From Acetobacter malorum (GTDB lineage Bacteria > Pseudomonadota > Alphaproteobacteria > Acetobacterales > Acetobacteraceae), in contig NZ_LHZC01000056.1 in the NCBI RefSeq assembly GCF_001580615.1, forward strand, positions 124,001 to 188,000: a stretch of DNA of 64,000 nucleotides. Reading direction: 5' to 3'. The number at the start of each line of letters is the position of its first letter. Position 1 is the first letter of the stretch. The notes below the pieces were generated by a model. That model was given only the letters and a program-made list of their open reading frames with translations, had not been told where the DNA came from and did no database searches. The position numbers were made by a program, and so were the translations under genes. Below, piece by piece: positions 1 to 7,216 of the stretch.

Positions 1-315
1 TTGATTGCGATGGATGTTGAGCAGGCCCTGTCAGACCACGGTCTTTCTGATGTGCGCACAGTCTCCTCTGTTTACGAAGCCCTGCAGGCCATACGCACGC
101 ACCATCCTGACCTTGCTCTGCTTGATTTCAATCTGGGTGATGAAACGTCGACCGACGTGGCGCGCACGCTGCGGGAGCGAGGCATCCCGTTTCTGTTTGC
201 CACGGGTTATGCTGATCGCTCCATGATCCCCACAGAATTTCACGATGTGCCCGTAGTGCGTAAGCCCTACGCTCCCATCACTCTGATCCGGGAAATGGAA
301 AAACTCATCGGCTGA
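1..315 (+). CDS. Response-regulator receiver domain, 5' end cut by window
   Basis: This is the C-terminal part of a CheY-like receiver domain. The phospho-acceptor Asp is in LLDFNLGD (residue 42 of the visible part), the switch Thr in FATGY (68) and the invariant Lys in RKPY (88). The first strand with the acidic pair that binds Mg2+ is missing. The first visible codons read as the 'PLIAMDVEQAL' helix that normally follows that strand, so the TTG at base 1 is an internal codon and not a start. It may be a single-domain regulator or the receiver tail of a hybrid histidine kinase; there is no output domain after it. It converges on the cobalamin importer ATPase gene. Confidence 0.85.
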   Translation: MIAMDVEQALSDHGLSDVRTVSSVYEALQAIRTHHPDLALLDFNLGDETSTDVARTLRERGIPFLFATGYADRSMIPTEFHDVPVVRKPYAPITLIREMEKLIG

Positions 316-324
316 GAAGTCTTT

Positions 325-1086
325 TCAGGGACAGAGATCCCACGGCACGGGGATTGTCCCAATCCGCCGTGTCGTGACCTGATACACATCCCGCACCAAA
401 GGCTCAGCCAGCACGTCTTCTGGCACGCCGTGTGCCCGCACCGCCCCATTCTGCATCAGCACCAACTGGTCGCAAAAGCGGGCAGCCAGTGCCAGATCAT
501 GCAGCACGACCACCACGGCCTTGCCGTCCTGGTGCGCGGCCTGCTGAAAAAGTGACATCACCATCAGCGCATGCGCCGGGTCCAGAGCCGCAACAGGCTC
601 ATCGGCCAGCAGAATGGGTGCGTCCACACAGAGCATCCGGCACAGCGCCAGTCGGGCCAGTTCCCCGCCAGAAAGACGATTGGCCGGACGGTCCGCACTT
701 TGTAACAGCCCCGTTTTCTCAAGAGCTTGCGTTACTTTGGGATGATGGAACGCAACAGAACCGCTTTCCCCATGCGCCAGCCTGCCAAGGGCTGCCACAT
801 GGCGTACGCTCATGGGCGGTGGGCGCACAACCTCTTGCGGCATGAACGCAATCTGGCGCGCCCTCCAATGTGCCGGGGCTGAAGCGAGGTTCTGCTCATC
901 AAGCTGGAGACGCCCTGTATCAGGTGCCTTCAACCCGGCGAGAACGCGCAACAGGCTACTCTTCCCTGCCCCATTGGGTCCAATCAGTCCCACTACTGTC
1001 CCACGCTCCACAGGCATCGTGACAGACCGCAGGATCTGCCGTCCGCCGAGGGAAAGAGAAACATCTGATACGTGCAGGCAGGTCAT
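325..1086 (-). CDS. ABC transporter ATP-binding protein, cobalamin/iron-chelate type (BtuD/FecE-like)
   Basis: This cytoplasmic ATPase would energise a class II metal-chelate importer. The Walker A motif GPNGAGKSS is at about residues 36-44, the signature LSGGE at 138-142 and Walker B LLADEP with the catalytic Glu at about 163. The length of 253 aa is normal for BtuD/FecE/HmuV proteins. The start codon overlaps the permease stop by 4 bases (ATGA), so it is coupled as the last gene of a binding protein-permease-ATPase operon. The cobalamin riboswitch ahead of the operon points to corrinoid uptake. HmuV- or FecE-type specificity would look similar from this protein alone. Confidence 0.9.
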   Translation of the reverse strand: MTCLHVSDVSLSLGGRQILRSVTMPVERGTVVGLIGPNGAGKSSLLRVLAGLKAPDTGRLQLDEQNLASAPAHWRARQIAFMPQEVVRPPPMSVRHVAALGRLAHGESGSVAFHHPKVTQALEKTGLLQSADRPANRLSGGELARLALCRMLCVDAPILLADEPVAALDPAHALMVMSLFQQAAHQDGKAVVVVLHDLALAARFCDQLVLMQNGAVRAHGVPEDVLAEPLVRDVYQVTTRRIGTIPVPWDLCP

Positions 1087-2090
1087 ACGCCATCTTTCCG
1101 CAGCTTCAGCACCCGATGGAAGAAGACGGGCGAGCCGACAAGAGCCGTCAGAACACCAAGCTGAAGTTCTGGTCCGGATGCCGTCAATCGGACAACGTTA
1201 TCTGCCACCAGCAACAAAGCCGCCCCACCCCAGAATGACGGCCAGAGCAGGCGGGAGGGCTGGTAGCCCGTCAAACCGCGCAAGACGTGCGGCACCACCA
1301 GTCCCACAAACCCGATCGCGCCGGATACAGCCACACAGGACCCAACAGCCAGCGCTGTTCCCAGCACAACCCGCATCTGCACGCCTCGCCAGCCTGTCAG
1401 CACAAAACCCATGCTGGTGGCGACATCTTCCCCCAGTGTCAGGGCATCCAGTGCCCGGCCTGTTGTCAGCATCAGGGCAACCCCCAGCACAGCGCCGGGC
1501 AGACAGATGGCGACATCCGTAAAGGTCCGGTCTGTCAGGGAGCCCATCAGCCAGTGCATGATTTCAAAAGAAGCATACGGGCTTGGGACCAGATTCAGTG
1601 TTAGCGCTGTCAGGGCTGCCGTAAACCCGCTTAACGCCGCGCCAGCCAGCAGGAGCACCAGCACCCCTCCGTCCCCCACCAGCAGCATCAGCAACGCGAC
1701 CGCTGCAAAAGCACCGATCAACCCACCAAGCGGAAGGGCCACAAGCGAGACCTGCATCAGCCCGGTATAAAAGACGCACACAGCCCCCAGCGCTGCACCG
1801 CCCGATACCCCCAGAATACCCGGGTCTGCCAGCGGGTTGCGCATGTAGCCCTGCAAGGTTGCGCCGGAAAGACCAAGCACACCGCCCACCAGAATGCCCA
1901 GAAGCGCGCGCGGCAGACGCAACTGCTCCAGAATAATGGTGCCGGCCGTAGAACGCCCTGCTAGAACATCCTGCAAAGCCTGCATGCCAGCAATGGAGCT
2001 CTCCCCGTGCCACAGAGACACAACAAAAAGCACACCCACGCAGGCCGCCAGATAAAAAGAGAGGCCCCGCCCCTGTTGACCTGTGATCAT
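1083..2090 (-). CDS. FecCD/BtuC-family ABC transporter permease
   Basis: An inner-membrane permease of the BtuC/FecCD family, 335 aa, rich in hydrophobic segments (about ten expected). It has the family-typical GNPLADPGILGVSGGAALGA-like region ('MRNPLADPGILGVSGGAA') near residue 90 and the 'SGAIGFVGLVVPHVLR' coupling-helix region near 260, which contacts the ATPase. The start overlaps the stop of the binding-protein gene and the stop overlaps the ATPase start, both as ATGA, so the three proteins are made in a coupled way. The upstream riboswitch suggests vitamin B12 or another corrinoid as cargo. Confidence 0.9.
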   Translation of the reverse strand: MITGQQGRGLSFYLAACVGVLFVVSLWHGESSIAGMQALQDVLAGRSTAGTIILEQLRLPRALLGILVGGVLGLSGATLQGYMRNPLADPGILGVSGGAALGAVCVFYTGLMQVSLVALPLGGLIGAFAAVALLMLLVGDGGVLVLLLAGAALSGFTAALTALTLNLVPSPYASFEIMHWLMGSLTDRTFTDVAICLPGAVLGVALMLTTGRALDALTLGEDVATSMGFVLTGWRGVQMRVVLGTALAVGSCVAVSGAIGFVGLVVPHVLRGLTGYQPSRLLWPSFWGGAALLLVADNVVRLTASGPELQLGVLTALVGSPVFFHRVLKLRKDGV

Positions 2091-2917
2091 CGAAGAGCAT
2101 CCAGTGCGGCACGATTAACTTGAAGACGGCTGATGACATCCAGCGTTTGCGGCAGGCCACACAGCCATAATCTGGCGGGAATATCAGCCTTATGCGCTTG
2201 GGGAAAAGCGTTCTGTAAAACCGGATTGTCCAGCATGGCCTGAGCTATGGAATAGCCCTGCCCGGAACGATCCAGAATAAGCAGATCCGGCGGATGGGCG
2301 ATCAGGGTTTCCAGAGGCAGCTTGAGCATATGGCTCATCCCCTTCCGGCCCGTATAGTTCTGAAACCCGGCATGGCGCAGGACATCGTCCGGTAGGCTTC
2401 CCGGCTGCGTGACAAAGCCATTGGCGGCATAGATGGCCGCGACGGGACCATTCGGGGCTGTTACACTCAGCTCAGCCAGACGCGCCCGAAATGCCGCCAC
2501 AAGCTGCCTGCCCCGCTCAGGCTCGCCAATAGCGTCCGCAACCGTCATGATCTGTGTGGGAATATCATCCAGTTTATCCGCAGGCCGGAGCGCTACCACG
2601 GGCAGCCCCAACGATCTGGCCACCTGCATGGCGACACGCGCCGTATAGGTGCCACCCAGAACAATATCCGGTTGATGCGCTACAACGGCTTCGGCTGACA
2701 CACGTAATGAGGGCACAGCCCGCGCCTGCTCGCACAGCACAGCGTTCTGGCAATCCCGCACCATCGGGCTAAGCCCCACAATGTTTTCAGGATTTGCCAG
2801 CATCAGGACAAGCTGATCAGTACATAGATTAAGCGAGGCTATCCGGTGTTTTGGCTCGGCCAGAGCTGCACGCGGCCCGAAGCACAGCACCAGAACCAGC
2901 AGGAACTTCCGCCACAT
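2087..2917 (-). CDS. Periplasmic corrinoid-binding protein (BtuF-like) of ABC importer
   Basis: A class III solute-binding protein of the TroA/BtuF fold. It starts with a Sec signal peptide (MWRKFLLVLVLCFGPRAALA) followed by 'HRIASLNLCTDQLVLML', the usual first strand of B12- and siderophore-binding proteins. The frame is open upstream to 3058, but those 47 codons would put a non-secretory leader before the signal peptide and run into the riboswitch region, so the ATG at 2917 is chosen. No strong ribosome-binding site precedes it, as is common for genes under a riboswitch that sequesters its initiation region. It is the first gene of the three-gene importer operon. Confidence 0.85.
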   Translation of the reverse strand: MWRKFLLVLVLCFGPRAALAEPKHRIASLNLCTDQLVLMLANPENIVGLSPMVRDCQNAVLCEQARAVPSLRVSAEAVVAHQPDIVLGGTYTARVAMQVARSLGLPVVALRPADKLDDIPTQIMTVADAIGEPERGRQLVAAFRARLAELSVTAPNGPVAAIYAANGFVTQPGSLPDDVLRHAGFQNYTGRKGMSHMLKLPLETLIAHPPDLLILDRSGQGYSIAQAMLDNPVLQNAFPQAHKADIPARLWLCGLPQTLDVISRLQVNRAALDALR

Positions 2918-3084
2918 CAGCAGGTCAGGCGAGCGAAGGAAAATTGGAAACAGAGGGGCATAGCGGTCTTCATCCCGTGACACATTACTCTTGTCACCAG
3001 ACCGTATCCCTGCAGAGCAGCACAAAGCACACCCGGGGAGCCCCTGCCCTACAAACATACCCGCCAGATCACCCCGTCTGACAG

Positions 3085-3295
3085 TATCCAGTCACGCCTT
3101 GCGGATGGCAGGTTTCCTGGCTCACGGATCATCACGCCTGCATCTGTCTTCCCGGCCTTTCAGCCAGTGACCAGCTCCATTTGGAGCAAACAATGCAGAA
3201 GCATACCGTTTACAGTTGCGGGGGCAGCCCGTGCTTTGAACAAGCGTGTTCGCACACGGTTCCCTTTTCAGTCTCCCATTCGGGAGACCCCATCA
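3085..3295 (-). promoter_or_regulatory. Cobalamin (adenosylcobalamin) riboswitch
   Basis: Read on the minus strand, the order of conserved blocks is that of a cobalamin riboswitch. It has an opening stem with GGGAA, then GGGCTGCCCCCGCAACTGTA (3211-3230), a GTCACTGG block (3164-3172), GGCCGGGAAG (3149-3158), and the B12 box AGCCAGGAAACCTGCC (3107-3122). It lies directly upstream of the BtuF-like gene, so the expected role is to shut off corrinoid uptake when adenosylcobalamin is plentiful. Whether it acts on transcription or on translation cannot be told. No clear terminator hairpin with a T-run is seen before the 2917 start, which favours control of translation. Confidence 0.93.
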
Positions 3296-3329
3296 CACCT
3301 GCCTCAGAAACCCGCAAAACCCAGACGTG

Positions 3330-3710
3330 TCAAGAACGCGGGGCAAACGGCTCATGCAAGGCTCGCCGTCGCACACAGCGGGGCAGCAGCGTTTGCAGCA
3401 TGCTCAGTGTCGCTGTGTCAGAAAGCCCGGTTTCATTGGAAAACTGGGTCAGCTCTTCTGGTGTGAAGAATTGCTGGATTTCAGCTTCTGTGGCCGGAGG
3501 AGCATCATCCTGCACCTGCCAGTTCCGGATGACGTCGATCATCCCTGCCGCACTGGCGCGTTGTTCCAGCTTACTCGGCGCATCGGGCTGCGGGACCGGG
3601 CCGAGCAGATCATTCAGGACAGAAAGCATGCCGGAGACATCCTTGCTGGCCAGAGTCATGAAATCCCCAACCTGTGAGACGGCAGATGTGAGCTGTTCTG
3701 TAATTTTCAT
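3330..3710 (-). CDS. YidB/DUF937-like small protein, possibly frameshifted at the C-terminus
   Basis: This is a short acidic protein. Its last half has the DUF937/YidB pattern 'FFTPEELTQFSNETGLSDTATLSMLQTLLP', where family members continue with 'xxVDxLTPDGxLP'. Here the frame turns into an Arg-rich tail after LLPRCV and stops. A one-base shift near 3370 would restore a D-x-E-P...RLP-like tail ending at 3293, so the gene may carry a frameshift. The ATG at 3710 is chosen because AGGTGG sits five bases upstream; the frame is also open to a GTG at 3719. The cellular role of this family is not established. Confidence 0.6.
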   Translation of the reverse strand: MKITEQLTSAVSQVGDFMTLASKDVSGMLSVLNDLLGPVPQPDAPSKLEQRASAAGMIDVIRNWQVQDDAPPATEAEIQQFFTPEELTQFSNETGLSDTATLSMLQTLLPRCVRRRALHEPFAPRS

Positions 3711-3720
3711 AGGAACCACC

Positions 3721-3754
3721 TTGCCTAAGGCCCAGAGGACGTCTGCTTAGGCAA
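3721..3754. repeat. Perfect 9-bp inverted repeat before the YidB-like gene
   Basis: TTGCCTAAG (3721-3729) and CTTAGGCAA (3746-3754) are exact inverted repeats 16 bases apart, ending at the AAGGTGG ribosome-binding site of the downstream minus-strand gene. It could be a repressor site or an RNA hairpin that affects ribosome access. It is not a terminator because no T-run follows. Confidence 0.5.
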
Positions 3755-3935
3755 GTATCTCGCCCTACCGCATGGTCCTGCTTAACCAGATAAACTCTCT
3801 TCATGGAAAAGACAGCGTATGGAGTGTGAAGGGAGCTACCTCTTCAACGGCCATAAGGCAGGTCTCGTTGCGGCCCCGTCTCCATCTTCACCAAAATGTG
3901 TTGGCAACCCGTTTACAGAGAACCAGCCAGAAGGC

Positions 3936-4997
3936 TTACAGCCCCAGCATTTTGCGCCACAGGGCAATGACATGATCCCGGCTGAAAAGCGCAATCCTGT
4001 CTTTTCCGTTGCTGGAAAAAGCCAGACGTTTTTCCGGGTTCGCCATCAGGTTTAAAAGTCCCTCGGCCAGTCCGGCCACATCATTTTGCGGCACCAGAAG
4101 GCCTGTCTGGTCAGGGACAATAATCTCGGCAGGTCCCGTTTCACAATCAAACGCCACAATCGGCACACCAAAAGCCGCTGCCTCCAGCAGCACCATGGGT
4201 AATCCCTCAAACCGTGAGGACGAAGCCATAATCCCTGCCTGAGCAAACAGCGTGGCAACATCCTTCTGGGCCGGACCAACACTGGCACGCTCAAGGGTAG
4301 CGGCCTGTTCTGTCAGCAAGGTCTTTTGAGGCCCCTCGCCCACAATTGTCAGCTTCCAGCCCGCAGAGCGAGGATCACCTTCAACCAGTTTCCAGGCCTG
4401 CAGGAGCCGGTCGAACCCTTTTTGCGGGCTTAACCGCCCCAATGCCAGCACCGTGCGGGCCGCGATATCATACGGCTTCTCAGAAACCGGGGGAGCCATA
4501 TTGGGAATACAATGCACCTGCGCTTTGGGCCGCGCTTTTTGTTGCCAGAGGCTCTGGTCCCGATGGGTCAGTGTGACGATATCATTCGCCCATTTCGCGG
4601 CGATACGTCGGCCCCAGCGCCTCTTCTTTTTCCCCAGATCGACGTTGTAATTGAAATGTTCCCACACAATGCACCGGACGCCAGCCAGTCTGGCCGCTGC
4701 AACCGCGTAGAGCGCATGCGTTGATTCCACGACAACCAGCGTTTCAAGCTTTCTGCTTTTGATGAGCCCATAGAGACGCATGATCAGCTTAGGTGCGGAC
4801 CATAAAAGCGAGACGTGCTGTGCTGATAAAACAGCCCGCTTGATGCGCTCATCCACAGAATAGGCTGGCGGCCCTTCTGACAGAACTTCTATCAGCGTGA
4901 TGTCCGCATCATCAACCAGACCATTTATCACGGCGCAACAGGTGCGCTCCGTGCCGCCCATCAGGCCAATTGTGTGGATAACAAACCCGATGCGCAT
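3936..4997 (-). CDS. GT4-type glycosyltransferase
   Basis: A cytoplasmic GT-B fold glycosyltransferase of 353 aa. The N-terminal half has the acceptor-side 'HTIGLMGGTERTCCAVINGL' glycine-rich loop (residues about 8-27). The C-terminal half has the nucleotide-sugar site: 'ALGRLSPQKGFDRLLQAW' near 190 and the EX7E-type element 'SRFEGLPMVLLEAAAFGVP', then 'IVAFDCETGPAEII'. It is the last of three minus-strand genes likely to build a surface polysaccharide. The gap to the preceding glycosyltransferase gene is 49 bases. The donor and acceptor sugars cannot be read from the sequence. Confidence 0.88.
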   Translation of the reverse strand: MRIGFVIHTIGLMGGTERTCCAVINGLVDDADITLIEVLSEGPPAYSVDERIKRAVLSAQHVSLLWSAPKLIMRLYGLIKSRKLETLVVVESTHALYAVAAARLAGVRCIVWEHFNYNVDLGKKKRRWGRRIAAKWANDIVTLTHRDQSLWQQKARPKAQVHCIPNMAPPVSEKPYDIAARTVLALGRLSPQKGFDRLLQAWKLVEGDPRSAGWKLTIVGEGPQKTLLTEQAATLERASVGPAQKDVATLFAQAGIMASSSRFEGLPMVLLEAAAFGVPIVAFDCETGPAEIIVPDQTGLLVPQNDVAGLAEGLLNLMANPEKRLAFSSNGKDRIALFSRDHVIALWRKMLGL

Positions 4998-5046
4998 CTA
5001 TGCGTCCTCTTTAGTCAATGCACCACAGCACATCGCAAACAATGAC

Positions 5047-6174
5047 CTAATGTCTCTTTGTCTTCGCAAGCAAATCAGACATCAGGAGAAGGTAGGCCTG
5101 CCCACCACAATCAATGGAAAAAGGCCTTACAGCCTCAGCCAGCCTCTGACTATCCGGAGCAGGTTTTTCCAGAACTGCAATCATGGCACGCGCAAGCGCA
5201 CCGCTGTCTCCTACCGGCACAACATGCACAGCCTCAGAACACCCGACAAAATCACGAGCCGCTGGCGTGCAATCCGTTGTGATAACCTGACGACCCGCCG
5301 CAAGCGCTTCCAGAATAACCGCGCCATACCCTTCCCGCCGGGATGAGAGGACGAACAGACGCGCATCATCCAGATAGGGCCGGATATCTGTGACATAGCC
5401 TGTCAGCCGGACCTTGTCCTCTAGGCCCTCGCGGGTGGCGAGATCCAGCAGAGCCTGATGGTCCTGCCCTGCTCCGCAAATCGTCAGGGTTGCGGCTGGG
5501 TAGTGTTTGATAACGGATGCAAAGGCTTCAATCAGCAGGTCAAACCCTTTTGCGTGCGTCAGCCGGCCTGCGGCCAGAATATTGAAATTGCCGACATCTG
5601 GCATTCGGGCTGCAGGAAGGCTCCCGCAGAGCGCGGGCAACGGAATGACATCCGCGACAGGCCGCCTGAATAAGCAGTTGGCTTCCTCTGCCGTGGTATG
5701 ATCAAGCGCCACCAGCTTGTCAGATTTCCGAAGCAGAAAACGCATCCGCATATTGAAGATTTTCTGCGCCCAGGCCGACCGCCCCGGTTTATAAATTGGA
5801 GAGCTGATTTGCGTGAGAATAACAGGGCGCACACCGGACGGTAGTTTCCCCAGTGCATAAGCAACGGGCCAATGATAATTCCCCGGCACAAAACAGGCTT
5901 TTACGGGGTTTTTCTGAAAATACTTTGCGGCCTTTTTGGCGAGTTCCGTCATGGAGGACCGCGAGCGGCAAATCGCTTTGGGGGCTATAACCAGTTTGAC
6001 TGCCGGAGCCAGAAGATCCCGCATCTCGCCTGCTTCTGCCCCGGCAAACACAACAACAGGATAGCCTTGCAGAGACCAGTAATTGGCAAGCCGAATGGCA
6101 ATTCGCTCGGACCCGCCAAACACAAAATCATGGATAACAATACCGATTGAAAAAACGTCTTTGTTTTTCAGCAT
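5047..6174 (-). CDS. GT4-type glycosyltransferase
   Basis: A 375-aa GT-B glycosyltransferase. It shows the N-terminal 'IVIHDFVFGGSERIAIRLAN' loop, the donor-site lead 'AAGRLTHAKGFDLLIEAF' near residue 210, and the C-terminal catalytic element 'SSRREGYGAVILEALAAGR' near 290. The start ATG lies inside the last codons of the upstream GINT1_N-like gene (ATGCTGA overlap of 7 bases), so the two are translationally coupled. It resembles the neighbouring GT4 in layout but the two are clearly different in sequence and are not a recent duplication. Exopolysaccharide or capsule synthesis is the likely role. Confidence 0.88.
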   Translation of the reverse strand: MLKNKDVFSIGIVIHDFVFGGSERIAIRLANYWSLQGYPVVVFAGAEAGEMRDLLAPAVKLVIAPKAICRSRSSMTELAKKAAKYFQKNPVKACFVPGNYHWPVAYALGKLPSGVRPVILTQISSPIYKPGRSAWAQKIFNMRMRFLLRKSDKLVALDHTTAEEANCLFRRPVADVIPLPALCGSLPAARMPDVGNFNILAAGRLTHAKGFDLLIEAFASVIKHYPAATLTICGAGQDHQALLDLATREGLEDKVRLTGYVTDIRPYLDDARLFVLSSRREGYGAVILEALAAGRQVITTDCTPAARDFVGCSEAVHVVPVGDSGALARAMIAVLEKPAPDSQRLAEAVRPFSIDCGGQAYLLLMSDLLAKTKRH

Positions 6175-7076
6175 TTTTTTTGCAGGAATTTCTTTGATTC
6201 TCGAATGAGTTCGATAGATAATCCATGGGCAGACAGTTCTGTCCGCTTGACGTCAAACACCGTGACAGACCCTGCGGCTGAAAGCGTATGCATCCCTTCT
6301 GTATACGGCGCAAACTGCTCCGGAAGCCTGACCTTGGGGCTGGCGTGCGTCACAACCCGATCCGGGGTCAGCGCTTCAAACCACAAAGGCCGAATAGCCC
6401 CACCATAGGTCCATGAACAATCCTGCACCGGCAGCATGACCCGCCCATTCAGAACACGCGGCGTTCCACCCGGCCGTGTACTGGCTGAATCGAACCGCAC
6501 AGGGTTGTTCGGGTGCCGTGTCCACGGGCCGGTTAACTGCTCGGCAAAGGCCAGATGCAGTTCCCCCACCGGCTTGGGCGGCTTACTGGCGGGTGTGTAA
6601 AAAAGCCACCACAGACCATCATGGAAAAAGGGGGTGGCATCCACCGCAACATCGGGCCCCAGATCAATCACGCAGGCAGGCTCCCAAGCGTCGGGAAAGG
6701 AGGCTGCACGATACAGGGTCAGTTTTCCAGAATGATACGCTTCCGGCAGCATCCAGATCTCGCCGTCCGCTTCAAACACGTAAGGATAAGACAGATGCCA
6801 CGGCTCAGAAAGCGCAACACGCCGCCCTAACAGATTGAAGCGTTCGTCATAAACAAAAACTTCTATGATCCCGTGTCGGGTTCGGTAGTCATAGGTTTCA
6901 ACAAAGATATAAAGCCGGTTGTCTTTCCAGAACCCGAAGGGGTCAGCCATAAACTGGAAAGATTTCAGCTCAGGAAGCCAGGTGACAGTTTCGGCGTTTA
7001 CACCGCCTTCTTCAATAATGGCATCCAGAGGCGCGTCAGAAATACCAACACGCCATATATCTTTACGGAGACCCAA
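6168..7076 (-). CDS. Five-bladed beta-propeller protein, GINT1_N / GH43-like, in polysaccharide cluster
   Basis: This 302-aa protein has the repeated Trp- and Asp-rich blades of a GH43/GH32/GH68-like propeller: 'MADPFGFWKDNRLYIFVE', 'SYPYVFEADGEIWMLPE', 'DATPFFHDGLWWLFY', 'PGGTPRVLNGRVMLPVQD'. The pattern is that of the N-terminal domain of plant glucosamine inositolphosphorylceramide transferase 1, which is also found as a stand-alone domain in bacterial polysaccharide clusters. No signal peptide is seen, so it probably works in the cytoplasm on nucleotide- or lipid-linked sugars. It is first in the operon with two GT4 genes. Whether it transfers, hydrolyses or only binds sugar is not known. 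Confidence 0.75.
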   Translation of the reverse strand: MGLRKDIWRVGISDAPLDAIIEEGGVNAETVTWLPELKSFQFMADPFGFWKDNRLYIFVETYDYRTRHGIIEVFVYDERFNLLGRRVALSEPWHLSYPYVFEADGEIWMLPEAYHSGKLTLYRAASFPDAWEPACVIDLGPDVAVDATPFFHDGLWWLFYTPASKPPKPVGELHLAFAEQLTGPWTRHPNNPVRFDSASTRPGGTPRVLNGRVMLPVQDCSWTYGGAIRPLWFEALTPDRVVTHASPKVRLPEQFAPYTEGMHTLSAAGSVTVFDVKRTELSAHGLSIELIRESKKFLQKKC

Positions 7077-7108
7077 TTAAAAACCTTTTACATTCATAAA
7101 AATTAACA

Positions 7109-7128
7109 CAAGAACATTTTTGTTCTTG
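7109..7128. repeat. AT-rich perfect palindrome between peroxidase and polysaccharide genes
   Basis: CAAGAACA and TGTTCTTG flank four T residues, an exact 8-bp inverted repeat. It lies 33 bases upstream of the GINT1_N-like gene and about 90 bases past the stop of the upstream di-haem peroxidase gene. On the minus strand it is followed by an A/T-rich run ending in ATTTTTATG. It may be a weak terminator of the peroxidase transcript or an operator for the polysaccharide operon. Confidence 0.45.
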
Positions 7129-7216
7129 AGAATTCATAATCAACACTTAACCTTTTATCAAGGTCAACGGCCCCAAAAGTAGGGCAGATCAGCGTCTTAT
7201 GAGAGCCTGTTGACCG

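Noticed and set aside
812..1522. Open plus-strand frame of 236 codons over the ABC ATPase and permease genes
   Set aside because: The minus-strand frames carry full ABC motifs; this one is Arg/Pro/Ser-rich shadow sequence.
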